Shown: positions 1-5,463 of the stretch, piece by piece
Position numbering within the stretch: position 1 is the first letter of the stretch
Layout: each line of letters starts with the position of its first letter
NCBI GenBank assembly: GCA_937893605.1
Contig: CALBGG010000070.1
Coordinates: 1-6,647, forward strand
Direction of reading: 5' to 3'
Length of the DNA stretch: 6,647 nucleotides
From: an uncultured Clostridia bacterium
GTDB lineage: Bacteria; Bacillota; Clostridia; Oscillospirales; Oscillospiraceae
Made by a program: the position numbers and the translations under genes
Notes under the pieces: model-generated
What the model saw: only the letters and a program-made list of their open reading frames with translations
What the model was told of the DNA's origin: nothing
Databases searched by the model: none

Positions 1-1
1 T

Positions 2-424
2 TTATTTATCACCGAGTTTATTGAGCACTGCGGAAAATGCAAAAATCAGCATTGATACGCAAACCACGGCCAAAAGCCAAAGTATAACGCCGGCCGCCCC
101 CGGCTTGCCGAGAGGCAGCAGCAACAGCACGCCGCATATCATCGACGCAATGATAACCTCTGCCGCGCCTTTAGCCTTGGATGCCTGTCTGCCGTCATTG
201 CGCGGCTTTGCTTCAAGTCGTATAAGATTTGACAGCAACAACACCGGACTTACATAAAGCAGCACATCGCTGTTTTTTACCGCGCTCGGAACAAGGTCAT
301 TAAACAGATGCAAATATAGCTTCCAAAGCGCCAAAAACAGCAGCACGTCCATAAGCGTAAGCCCAAGCGCGACCGCAATATGCCTAAGCGCATTCCTTCC
401 GCACCATTTTTGTAAAGCTCTCAT
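2..424 (-). CDS. Small four-helix integral membrane protein, function unknown
   Basis: A complete 140-residue protein that I do not recognise. It has four hydrophobic stretches at about residues 15-41, 52-69, 87-105 and 110-134. A polar, basic loop at about 70-86 (EAKPRNDGRQASKAKG) separates the two halves and is probably cytoplasmic. The N terminus is basic (MRALQKWCGRNALRH). No catalytic or metal-binding motif stands out. The layout resembles small uncharacterised membrane proteins of Clostridia, but no family can be named. The ATG is preceded by AAGGTG about 10 bases upstream, and a strong promoter lies at 481-509, so it is probably transcribed separately from the membrane protein gene at 574-1272. 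The stop codon lies at the very edge of the window, so downstream partners cannot be seen. Reading as a gene is fairly sure; function is unknown. Confidence 0.75.
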   Translation of the reverse strand: MRALQKWCGRNALRHIAVALGLTLMDVLLFLALWKLYLHLFNDLVPSAVKNSDVLLYVSPVLLLSNLIRLEAKPRNDGRQASKAKGAAEVIIASMICGVLLLLPLGKPGAAGVILWLLAVVCVSMLIFAFSAVLNKLGDK

Positions 425-480
425 CTTTTAGTTGCACCTTAAATCTGTAAATTTCCAACGTGGCTATCCTGTTCAAATTT

Positions 481-509
481 AATATGACCTATTATTTCCG
501 TTCTGTCAA
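481..509 (-). promoter_or_regulatory. Promoter for the four-helix membrane protein
   Basis: On the minus strand a perfect -35 TTGACA (504-509) is followed after 17 bases by CATATT (481-486), a 4/6 match to the -10 consensus. Transcription would start near 474, giving a leader of about 50 bases before the ATG at 424. It lies just beyond the terminator of the gene at 574-1272, which supports a separate transcription unit. Confidence 0.6.
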
Positions 510-531
510 GTGTAAGTCCAGCAAGTTTCAT

Positions 532-565
532 AAAAAAATCCGCAGCATTTGCTGCGGATTTTTTT
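532..565 (-). terminator. Symmetric intrinsic terminator after the single-pass membrane protein gene
   Basis: A perfect 8-bp stem, TCCGCAGC (539-546) with GCTGCGGA (551-558), closes a four-base ATTT loop. It is flanked by seven A (532-538) and seven T (559-565). On the minus strand the A run becomes the U tract, eight bases after the TAG stop at 574. The structure is symmetric and could also stop plus-strand transcription, though no plus-strand gene ends here. Confidence 0.9.
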
Positions 566-573
566 ATTTATCA

Positions 574-1272
574 CTAAAGAGTTTCGCTTTCAAATTGCAG
601 TACCTTCCACTGCCCATCGACTTTGACCATGTATATCGAAAACATAGCGCGCTCCGTATCATCCTCGCCATCAATTGTTACTTTAACATCGACCTGCTTA
701 CCGTCCGTAATGCTGTCTTTATCAAAGTTGGCATACTCTTCGAGTTTTTCGATGTCACTGTCGAGCGCTGACAGTATTCGCTTTACCGACAAGTCCTTAG
801 TGCGCTTAGCTTCAACGCTCAGCTTATAATCACCGCACTCATCGATTATGGACTCGTCAGCTTGCTCGGACATGAATCGCTCATAATCCGACCAGCTATT
901 GATGTCCTCTTTATACGTGTCGCTCATTTCGCTGAAGAATTTTTCCTCGGTGTCGTATTTCCATCTGTTGATCATATATTCATGGGTATCATAGGCCGAT
1001 AACTCCTGCATCGTCTCCGTTTTTCCGAGAACATCAGCCCTGGCATATCTCTCCGCTATCGAGCTCGGGCTTCTGTAGTTAAGAAACATCACGCCGCCCG
1101 CTATAACTATCGCAAGCACCACTATGATCGCGACCGTGGACTTCAGCTTTTTCGGCGAAAAGCGGTATTTCAAAGACTCAAGCGCCGATCGCTTCTTGTT
1201 CTGCCCGCCTGCCGCCGTTTGGTCGGCACATTCTTCGCTTCGAAGAATATCTTCATTGTTGTTTTCGTTCAT
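574..1272 (-). CDS. Single-pass membrane protein with C-terminal extracytoplasmic domain, function unknown
   Basis: A 232-residue protein with a polar N-terminal arm (1-29, rich in N, E, D and Q), a basic stretch (about 35-45), one membrane helix (about 46-65) and a soluble part of about 165 residues. The basic flank before the helix predicts the N terminus inside and the C-terminal part outside. No lipobox cysteine follows the helix, so it is not a lipoprotein. The ending, with alternating strands and the signature MVKVDGQWKVLQFE (215-228), resembles NTF2-like/DUF4878-type extracytoplasmic domains, which often end in a conserved dGxWKV strand. That placement is an inference from pattern only. 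The start is supported by AAAGGTGAG about 6 bases upstream. It is divergent from the XRE regulator gene and shares its control region, so it may be that regulator's target. Confidence 0.8.
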   Translation of the reverse strand: MNENNNEDILRSEECADQTAAGGQNKKRSALESLKYRFSPKKLKSTVAIIVVLAIVIAGGVMFLNYRSPSSIAERYARADVLGKTETMQELSAYDTHEYMINRWKYDTEEKFFSEMSDTYKEDINSWSDYERFMSEQADESIIDECGDYKLSVEAKRTKDLSVKRILSALDSDIEKLEEYANFDKDSITDGKQVDVKVTIDGEDDTERAMFSIYMVKVDGQWKVLQFESETL

Positions 1273-1324
1273 TTCAACTCACCTTTCATATTTCTCAGTG
1301 CTGTCGCATTTTGACGCTATGTGT

Positions 1325-1353
1325 ATTATGTCAAAACTTTTGTAACTTGTCAA
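1325..1353 (-). promoter_or_regulatory. Promoter for the single-pass membrane protein
   Basis: On the minus strand TTGACA (1348-1353, 6/6) and CATAAT (1325-1330, 5/6) are separated by the ideal 17 bases. The predicted start near 1318 gives a leader of about 46 bases. The -35 hexamer lies inside the dyad at 1344-1356, so a protein bound there would block RNA polymerase. Confidence 0.75.
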
Positions 1354-1356
1354 GTT
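1344..1356. promoter_or_regulatory. Candidate operator, 13-bp dyad in the divergent control region
   Basis: AACTTG-T-CAAGTT is a perfect inverted repeat with 6-bp arms and a one-base centre. It covers the -35 of the minus-strand gene and the proposed -35 (TTGTCA) of the XRE gene. Size and symmetry suit a small dimeric HTH repressor such as the adjacent XRE protein. The link is inference from position. Part of the symmetry could be a by-product of two back-to-back -35 hexamers. Confidence 0.5.
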
Positions 1357-1375
1357 ATATTTGTTATTTTATACG
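1347..1375 (+). promoter_or_regulatory. Possible promoter for the XRE regulator gene
   Basis: TTGTCA (1347-1352, 5/6) and TATACG (1370-1375, 4/6) lie 17 bases apart. Transcription would start near 1382, leaving a leader of about 42 bases. A second A/T-rich -10-like hexamer TAAAAT (1402-1407) exists, but it would start the transcript within the ribosome site, so it is less likely. Confidence 0.4.
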
Positions 1376-1394
1376 TTGTGGCATATTCAACGTA
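1372..1394. promoter_or_regulatory. Candidate second operator at the XRE transcription start
   Basis: TACGTTG (1372-1378) and CAACGTA (1388-1394) form a perfect 7-bp inverted repeat around a 9-bp centre. A further direct copy of CAACG follows at 1395-1399 within CAACGTACAACG. It lies over the end of the proposed -10 and the predicted start of the XRE transcript, a typical place for autorepression. Binding is not shown by sequence alone. Confidence 0.4.
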
Positions 1395-1423
1395 CAACGG
1401 ATAAAATATATAAGGGTGAGATA

Positions 1424-1648
1424 ATGGATTCTCGACAGCTTGATAAATATAAATATCTCGGTCTTAATATCGCATACTACCGTAAGGAGCGCGGCCTTTC
1501 GCAGTCGCGGCTTGCGGGGCTTGTGAATATCAGCCGCACGCATATGAGCCGCATCGAAACGGCTGATTGCGCCGTGTCTCTCGACGTTGTTTTTGATATT
1601 TGCGATGCTTTGAATATATCCCCCTGTAAGCTTTTCGATTTCAGATAA
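1424..1648 (+). CDS. Small XRE-family HTH transcriptional regulator
   Basis: A 74-residue protein that is essentially one Cro/C1-type helix-turn-helix domain. Helices run from about residue 11: LGLNIAYYRKERGLSQSRLA forms helices 1-2, LVNISRTHMSRIE the turn and recognition helix, and VVFDICDALNISPCKLF the C-terminal pair. The GLSQ, ISRTHMSRIE and LDVV-ICDALNISP pattern is typical of XRE repressors. There is no separate ligand or dimerisation domain. The frame stays open upstream to a TTG at 1361, but the ATG at 1424 is chosen because AAGGGTGAG ends three bases before it and the domain begins shortly after. It diverges from the membrane protein gene at 574-1272, with two dyads between them, so autoregulation together with control of that neighbour is the likely role. 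Confidence 0.9.
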   Translation: MDSRQLDKYKYLGLNIAYYRKERGLSQSRLAGLVNISRTHMSRIETADCAVSLDVVFDICDALNISPCKLFDFR

Positions 1649-1650
1649 TA

Positions 1651-1679
1651 AAAAATCCGGAGCCAAGCTCCGGATTTTT
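1651..1679. terminator. Bidirectional terminator between XRE gene and upp
   Basis: A perfect 13-bp inverted repeat: A5-TCCGGAGC (1651-1663), loop CAA (1664-1666), GCTCCGGA-T5 (1667-1679). It lies between the convergent ends of the XRE gene (1648) and upp (1697), and both strands have a U tract, so it can serve both genes. Confidence 0.92.
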
Positions 1680-1696
1680 GTTTTGTTTAGTTTTGC

Positions 1697-2326
1697 TTAC
1701 TTCGTGCCGAAAATGCGGTCGCCGGCGTCGCCGAGACCGGGGACGATGTAGCCGTGCTCGTTGAGATGATCGTCGAGAGCGGCGACATAAATATCCACGT
1801 CGGGATGATCCTTCTGCATGCGCTCAACACCCTCGGGAGCGCCGATGATGCACATGAGCTTTATGTGCTTTACGCCGTCGTCCTTAAGAAACTGGATGGC
1901 AGCCGAGGCCGAGCCGCCGGTGGCGAGCATGGGGTCAACGACTATGACGTCTCTCTCCTCGATGTCGGGCGGCATCTTGAAGTAGTACTTAACAGGCTCG
2001 AGAGTCTCCGGATCGCGGAACAGGCCGATGTGACCGACCTTGACATTGGGCATCATGCTGACCATACCGTCTACCATGCCGAGGCCCGCGCGCAGGATGG
2101 GAACGATCGCGAGCTTCTTGCCGGCGATGCGCTTTACGGTCGCCTTGGCCACGGGAGTTTCGATCTCGACATCCTCGAGGGGAAGGTCTCTCGTCGCTTC
2201 ATAGCACATGAGCATCGCTATCTCGGAAATGAGCTCTCTGAACTCCTTGACGGAGGTTCCCTTGTCTCTGAGGATCGACAGCTTGTGCTGAATGAGGGGG
2301 TGATCAAATACGCATACCTTGCTCAT
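1697..2326 (-). CDS. upp: Uracil phosphoribosyltransferase
   Basis: This cytoplasmic pyrimidine salvage enzyme joins uracil to PRPP to give UMP and pyrophosphate. At 209 residues it has the usual length of bacterial Upp. Motifs seen: the N-terminal DHPLIQHKLSILRDK (8-22), PILRAGLGMVDG (76-87), the PRPP-binding loop VVDPMLATGGSA (129-140), and the C-terminal uracil-binding segment GYIVPGLGDAGDR (192-204). All key parts are intact. The ATG is preceded by AAGGAGA eight bases upstream. It follows tsaE-tsaB on the same strand after 72 bases without a recognisable terminator, so it may be read partly from the tsaE promoter. A separate promoter in the gap is only weakly suggested (TAGAAA, 16 bases, TATAAA on the minus strand). 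It ends at a strong bidirectional terminator. Confidence 0.97.
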   Translation of the reverse strand: MSKVCVFDHPLIQHKLSILRDKGTSVKEFRELISEIAMLMCYEATRDLPLEDVEIETPVAKATVKRIAGKKLAIVPILRAGLGMVDGMVSMMPNVKVGHIGLFRDPETLEPVKYYFKMPPDIEERDVIVVDPMLATGGSASAAIQFLKDDGVKHIKLMCIIGAPEGVERMQKDHPDVDIYVAALDDHLNEHGYIVPGLGDAGDRIFGTK

Positions 2327-2350
2327 TAATTATTCTCCTTTGTTTAGTCC

Positions 2351-2391
2351 GCTCCCGAAAGGAGCCAATTTATATACACCGGCAGGCCGGT
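2351..2391 (-). other. Two short hairpins in the tsaB-upp gap
   Basis: The 72-bp gap holds ACCGGC/GCCGGT (2378-2391, perfect 6-bp arms around AG) and GCTCC/GGAGC (2351-2365, loop CGAAA). On the transcribed minus strand neither is followed by a U run, so they are not ordinary terminators. They could affect RNA stability or processing between tsaB and upp, or be chance. No PyrR-type binding loop was recognised. Confidence 0.3.
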
Positions 2392-2398
2392 TTCTATA

Positions 2399-3085
2399 CT
2401 ATTTATTATTCATGCGCTCCTGGCGCTCTCGCTCGGCCTGGCTCAGGCGAAGATACACAGGCAGCAGATCGTCGGCCGTACCGGGTGTTTTTCCCATTGC
2501 CGCCATGCCAACGCCCCAGGCGCTTTGATACAGAAGATTTGACGGAGCAATGCGGCAGTCAATGCCTTCATTTTTCATGTACTCATATGTAAGCTGCGCC
2601 CCGTCGCCGACCAGAAACGCATTTTTGCCGCGTATCTCCCCGGCGAGCTCCGATAGGGCTATCGCCCTGTCCTCACGCAGGCGCTGCGGCCTGCCGTCTT
2701 TTATTTCAAACAGGGCGTTATAAACCTGACTGCGGCGTGCATCCATCACGGGGCAGATCATTCCGCCCGCAGAAGAGCCGTGCCACGCCATGGCCTCAAG
2801 CGTGGAAACGCCGACGCACATCTTATCGGCTGCCCACGCAAGACCCTTAACGGTGGAAACACCTATCCTGATTCCCGTAAAGGAACCCGGTCCGTGAGCG
2901 ACGGCGATAAGATCGACGCCGGCGATCGTATTTTCAGTATTTTTAAGCATATCGTCCACCATCGGCAGAAGCGTGCGGCTGTGAGTAAGTCCGCTGCACT
3001 GACTGTACTGCGCGATGAGCTTTTCATCCTCCATAAGCGCGACAGAAGCGGCTTTTGCGGAGGATTCAAGTGCAAGTATCAGCAT
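2399..3085 (-). CDS. tsaB: tRNA t6A biosynthesis protein TsaB
   Basis: TsaB (YeaZ) is the non-catalytic ASKHA-fold partner of TsaD. In the TsaB-TsaD-TsaE complex it helps transfer threonylcarbamoyl to A37 of ANN-reading tRNAs. At 228 residues it has the usual length. Diagnostic segments are LALESSAKAASVAL (4-17), GLTHSRTLLPMVDDML (32-47) and AHGPGSFTGIRIGVSTVKGL (63-82), the last being the family hallmark. The ATG overlaps the tsaE stop in the string ATGCTGA, and its ribosome site (GAGGAGG) lies inside the end of tsaE, so translation is probably coupled. The tsaE-tsaB order is common in Bacillota, often with rimI and tsaD next. Here upp follows instead and tsaD is not in view. Confidence 0.95.
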   Translation of the reverse strand: MLILALESSAKAASVALMEDEKLIAQYSQCSGLTHSRTLLPMVDDMLKNTENTIAGVDLIAVAHGPGSFTGIRIGVSTVKGLAWAADKMCVGVSTLEAMAWHGSSAGGMICPVMDARRSQVYNALFEIKDGRPQRLREDRAIALSELAGEIRGKNAFLVGDGAQLTYEYMKNEGIDCRIAPSNLLYQSAWGVGMAAMGKTPGTADDLLPVYLRLSQAERERQERMNNK

Positions 3086-3507
3086 TTTGCATTTCCCTCC
3101 TCAATGGTGATCTTTCTTTCGTTGTCGCCGAGCTTTTCAATACGCAGGACGATCTCGTCGCCGAAGAATGCGTCCTCGACCTTTTCGCTCCATTCGACGG
3201 CGCACACGGCGCCGCGGCGGAGATAATCCTCCCAGCCGATATCAAACAGCTCGTCCGCGCTCTCAAGCCGGTACATATCAAAATGGATGAGCTCACGCTC
3301 ACCTATATATTCGTTAACGATAGTAAACGTCGGGCTGGACACACGGCAGGAAAGCCCCATGCCCCTTGCCATTCCGCGCACGAAAGCTGTCTTTCCCGCG
3401 CCGAGGTCGCCGTACATGGCAATGACGCTGCCGTCGGGGAGATCCTTTGCAAACTGCTCGCCGATACGCTCGGTCTCCGCTTCGCTGCGGCTTATATAAG
3501 TCTGCAC
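3079..3507 (-). CDS. tsaE: tRNA t6A biosynthesis ATPase TsaE
   Basis: TsaE (YjeE) is a small P-loop ATPase needed for cycling of the t6A-forming TsaB-TsaD complex. With the chosen start it has 142 residues, close to the family norm. It shows Walker A GDLGAGKT (33-40), the family segment SSPTFTIVNEY (57-67), HFDMYRL (75-81), GWEDYL (91-96) and EWSEKV (105-110). The frame is open upstream to an ATG at 3633, but those extra 42 residues would cover the promoter and look unlike the family. The GTG at 3505-3507 is preferred because AGGTGA lies five bases upstream and the protein then begins at the expected VQTYISRS. It overlaps tsaB by 7 bp and is divergent from the SEDS polymerase gene. Confidence 0.94.
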   Translation of the reverse strand: MQTYISRSEAETERIGEQFAKDLPDGSVIAMYGDLGAGKTAFVRGMARGMGLSCRVSSPTFTIVNEYIGERELIHFDMYRLESADELFDIGWEDYLRRGAVCAVEWSEKVEDAFFGDEIVLRIEKLGDNERKITIEEGNAKC

Positions 3508-3544
3508 TGATCTCACCTCATTTTTAAACTTTTTCTGAATTTGA

Positions 3545-3574
3545 ATTATACCACAAGATACCGCATTGCGTAAA
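3545..3574 (-). promoter_or_regulatory. Extended -10 promoter for tsaE-tsaB(-upp)
   Basis: On the minus strand a perfect TATAAT (3545-3550) is preceded by TGG, giving an extended -10. A weak -35 TTTACG (3569-3574, 4/6) lies 18 bases upstream. The start near 3538 leaves a leader of about 30 bases to the GTG of tsaE. The -35 overlaps that of the divergent SEDS gene promoter. Confidence 0.7.
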
Positions 3575-3594
3575 GGGCAATAATATGCTAAAAT
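3566..3594 (+). promoter_or_regulatory. Extended -10 promoter for the SEDS polymerase gene
   Basis: TTGCGT (3566-3571) and TAAAAT (3589-3594, 5/6) lie 17 bases apart, and TGC directly before the -10 gives an extended -10. Transcription would begin near 3601, about 54 bases before the proposed ATA start. It is back to back with the tsaE promoter, sharing bases 3569-3571. Confidence 0.55.
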
Positions 3595-3654
3595 GTAGCG
3601 TGTCCGATTGCGATAATTTGTGAAATCGAGCATTTTTGAAGGGCGGCGGCGACA

Positions 3655-4800
3655 ATAAAAATCGATTCCCGTAAAATTAAAGACTTTTTCAAACGGGCGG
3701 ATATCTTCCTTCTCGCCGTTTGCACGATATGCACCGTTTTCGGCATAGTCATGATCTACAGCATGACCAAGTCCTACGGCTGGACGCGATACGTCGTCGT
3801 TCAGGGCTTTGCGATGCTTTTGGGCATCGCGGCGTTCGTCGTGTTCACGGTCATCGACCCGGATCTTATCGCCGACAAGTGGGTTTATCTTACGATATTC
3901 AACGTTCTGTTCATCGCCGGGCTTATATTCTTCGGAAAGGGCGACGAGGTCGGCTCGCGCTCGTGGTACCGCTTTGCCGGCATCGGCGTTCAGCCGTCGG
4001 AGATTGTTAAGGTCATATTCATCGTCCTGCTGGCAAAGCAGATCTCAAATTATAAAGAGCAGCGAACGCTCAACAGATTCCCGTCGATCATCAAGCTCGG
4101 CCTGCATTGGGCGCTGTACTTCGGTCTCATAACCGTCATCCCCAACGACCTCGGCAGTGCGCTCATATTCCTGGCCATTTTCGTCATCATGCTCGTGTGC
4201 GCCGGCATCGCGTGGTACTGGATGGCGGCGGCCGCCGCGGCAGTCGCGGCTATGGTGCCCCTGTTCTGGAACTTCCTTCTCAAGGATTATCAGAAAAAGC
4301 GCATCCTCGCGCCGTATATCCCCGACGTCGTCGACCCGACCGGTCAGGGCATAACCTGGCAGACAAACCACTGCAAGGACGCGCTGGCCTCCGGCCGCTG
4401 GACGGGCGTGGGCTTCGGCGAGGGCAGCTTCGCGCAGAGCAGCTATAACGCGCGGCACACCGACTGCATCTTTGCCTCCATCGGCGAGGAGCTCGGCATG
4501 GTCGCCTGCATAGCCATCATCGTGCTTTTGAGCATAATCATCATACGCTGCTGCGTCATCGGTCTGCGTTCGGGAAGTCCATTCGGCATGCTCATCTGCT
4601 TCGGCGTTGCGGCGGCGCTCGCGTTCCAGACCTTCGTCAACATCGGCATGTGCATCGGCATAACGCCCGTCGTCGGCATAACGCTCCCGTTCTTCAGCTA
4701 CGGCGGCTCGTCGATCGTTGCGATGTACGCGGCCGTCGGCTTGGTCTCCGGCGTTAAATACCGGCCAAAGCCGCGGCAGAACTTCCTGCAATATCAATAA
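3655..4800 (+). CDS. SEDS-family peptidoglycan glycosyltransferase (FtsW/RodA/SpoVE)
   Basis: This membrane enzyme polymerises glycan strands from lipid II, normally with a class B penicillin-binding protein. From the proposed start it has 381 residues and about ten membrane helices, as in the family. Motifs: SWYRFAGIGVQPSE (103-116), PNDLGSAL (163-170, where relatives have QPDLGTAL), GRWTGVGFGEG with RHTDCIFASIGEELG (267-281; Asp270 matches the catalytic aspartate), and GITLPFFSYGGSS (341-353). No ATG, GTG, TTG or CTG occurs in frame between the TGA at 3637 and the ATG at 3751. Starting at 3751 would remove most of helix 1 (about 16-36). The ATA at 3655, 11 bases after AAGGG, gives a family-like N terminus, (M)KIDSRKIKDFFKRADIFLL. 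The start is either a rare ATA codon or an altered ATG. Motifs do not securely separate RodA from FtsW or SpoVE, and no PBP gene is adjacent. Confidence 0.93.
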   Translation: MKIDSRKIKDFFKRADIFLLAVCTICTVFGIVMIYSMTKSYGWTRYVVVQGFAMLLGIAAFVVFTVIDPDLIADKWVYLTIFNVLFIAGLIFFGKGDEVGSRSWYRFAGIGVQPSEIVKVIFIVLLAKQISNYKEQRTLNRFPSIIKLGLHWALYFGLITVIPNDLGSALIFLAIFVIMLVCAGIAWYWMAAAAAAVAAMVPLFWNFLLKDYQKKRILAPYIPDVVDPTGQGITWQTNHCKDALASGRWTGVGFGEGSFAQSSYNARHTDCIFASIGEELGMVACIAIIVLLSIIIIRCCVIGLRSGSPFGMLICFGVAAALAFQTFVNIGMCIGITPVVGITLPFFSYGGSSIVAMYAAVGLVSGVKYRPKPRQNFLQYQ

Positions 4801-4805
4801 ATTTT

Positions 4806-4832
4806 AAAGCTCCCACAAAGGGGAGCTTTTTT
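4806..4832. terminator. Terminator between SEDS gene and TetR regulator gene
   Basis: AAAGCTCCC (4806-4814) pairs with GGGAGCTTT (4821-4829) around a six-base ACAAAG loop, followed by T to 4832. It begins six bases after the SEDS gene stop. The convergent TetR gene's stop (TGA, 4832-4834) abuts it. On the minus strand the U tract is shorter, so it is strongest for the plus strand. Confidence 0.88.
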
Positions 4833-5365
4833 CACGCCAGCCCTATGAATTTCATCGCCTTGAAGCTTTGCAGGATCATATTTTTCAGCTCCTCCTCGCT
4901 CTCGCTGCGGCCGCGCTCGACCCATGTTATCATTATCCCCATCATCGACGATGACAGGATGGACACGAGATAGTCAAACAGCGCGGCGTCTCTGAGTCCG
5001 GGTATGCCGGGCCGCAAATGATCCGAGCAGCGCCGCAGGCTTGCATACAGCATATCGCCGCGTCCGATGCTGACGACGGTTTCTATCATATCGGCGTGGC
5101 GAAACCACGTTCTGAACACCGCCTCGCTTATGTTCGCGTAGCCCGCGCCGAACGCTTCCTCGAACACTCTGTCGCACATGAGCGCGAGCACATCCTCTAT
5201 GCGGTCGAAGTTGCGGTAAAACGTCGAGCGGCTGACACCCGTGGTGCGCTGTATATCCGATATAGTTATATTTTCAAAGCCTTTTTCCTTTAAGCACCGC
5301 CGAAGCCCCTCGCAAATGAGCTCAACCGAGGCCTGCGCGCGTTTATCCTGCTTGATGTGATACAT
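4832..5365 (-). CDS. TetR/AcrR-family transcriptional regulator
   Basis: A 177-residue regulator. The N-terminal DNA-binding domain spans about residues 10-60, with the helix-turn-helix ITISDIQRTTGVSRSTFYRNF (33-53). The GVSRSTFYRNF segment is the usual TetR recognition helix with its following conserved FYRxF. The C-terminal part (about 65-177) is a helical ligand and dimer domain of the short Clostridia type. It has a hydrophobic stretch at 132-148 (YLVSILSSSMMGIMITW) and an acidic helix at 154-164. The effector cannot be told from sequence. The ATG is preceded by AAAGGAG seven bases upstream. It is divergent from the flavodoxin/ferredoxin gene, and the two predicted promoters occupy one palindromic region. 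Autorepression together with repression of that gene is the likely role. Confidence 0.92.
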   Translation of the reverse strand: MYHIKQDKRAQASVELICEGLRRCLKEKGFENITISDIQRTTGVSRSTFYRNFDRIEDVLALMCDRVFEEAFGAGYANISEAVFRTWFRHADMIETVVSIGRGDMLYASLRRCSDHLRPGIPGLRDAALFDYLVSILSSSMMGIMITWVERGRSESEEELKNMILQSFKAMKFIGLA

Positions 5366-5399
5366 CTTTTGCTCCTTTGTATTACTTCACTGCGGTACT

Positions 5400-5428
5400 A
5401 TTGTATCACATTTTCTTTTATGTTACAA
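5400..5428 (-). promoter_or_regulatory. Promoter for the TetR regulator gene
   Basis: On the minus strand TTGTAA (5423-5428, 4/6) and TACAAT (5400-5405, 5/6) are 17 bases apart. TGA before the -10 makes it an extended -10. Transcription would begin near 5393, about 28 bases before the ATG. It lies on top of the plus-strand promoter at 5401-5429. Confidence 0.6.
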
Positions 5429-5429
5429 T
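5401..5429 (+). promoter_or_regulatory. Promoter for the flavodoxin/ferredoxin gene
   Basis: TTGTAT (5401-5406) and TACAAT (5424-5429, 5/6) lie 17 bases apart, with TGT before the -10 giving an extended -10. The start near 5436 leaves a leader of about 28 bases. The positions coincide with the TetR gene promoter on the other strand. Confidence 0.55.
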
Positions 5430-5463
5430 TCTGACATGAAGATTTTTTGAAGGAGTAGATACT

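Larger units (their letters stand above)
5400..5429. promoter_or_regulatory. Candidate TetR-type operator, imperfect palindrome
   Basis: The left arm ATTGTA-TC-ACAT (5400-5411) mirrors the right arm ATGT-TACAAT (5420-5429), apart from a two-base insertion (TC) in the left arm, around TTTCTTTT (5412-5419). It spans both divergent promoters. TetR proteins commonly bind such dyads beside their own gene; here the pairing is inferred from position. Part of the symmetry comes from the -10 and -35 hexamers being partly complementary. Confidence 0.5.

Noticed and set aside
460..771. A 103-codon plus-strand frame crossing the terminator at 532-565
   Set aside because: It runs through a terminator and antisense to the end of the single-pass membrane protein gene, with no ribosome site or motif.
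1754..2329. A 191-codon open frame on the plus strand
   Set aside because: It is antisense to upp, whose PRPP loop and uracil-binding motif are intact. The plus frame has no recognisable domain.
2351..2365. GCTCC/GGAGC hairpin as a terminator before upp
   Set aside because: The stem is only 5 bp and the transcribed strand continues with GGACTAAAC, not a U run.
3508..3633. N-terminal extension of TsaE from the ATG at 3633
   Set aside because: It would translate through the TATAAT promoter and adds 42 residues that do not look like the family. The GTG at 3505-3507 has a well-placed ribosome site.
4219..4258. Alanine-rich, GCG/GCC-repeated stretch in the SEDS gene, considered as a repeat
   Set aside because: It encodes an alanine-rich membrane helix (about residues 188-209) with mixed synonymous codons and no true tandem unit.
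4045..4797. A 250-codon open frame on the minus strand
   Set aside because: It lies opposite the SEDS polymerase gene, is very rich in R, D, A and E with no domain pattern, and has no sensible ribosome site.
3751..4800. Start of the SEDS gene at the ATG 3751
   Set aside because: It would remove most of the first membrane helix and the conserved N-terminal arm, and no ribosome site precedes this ATG. The upstream frame is open and family-like.
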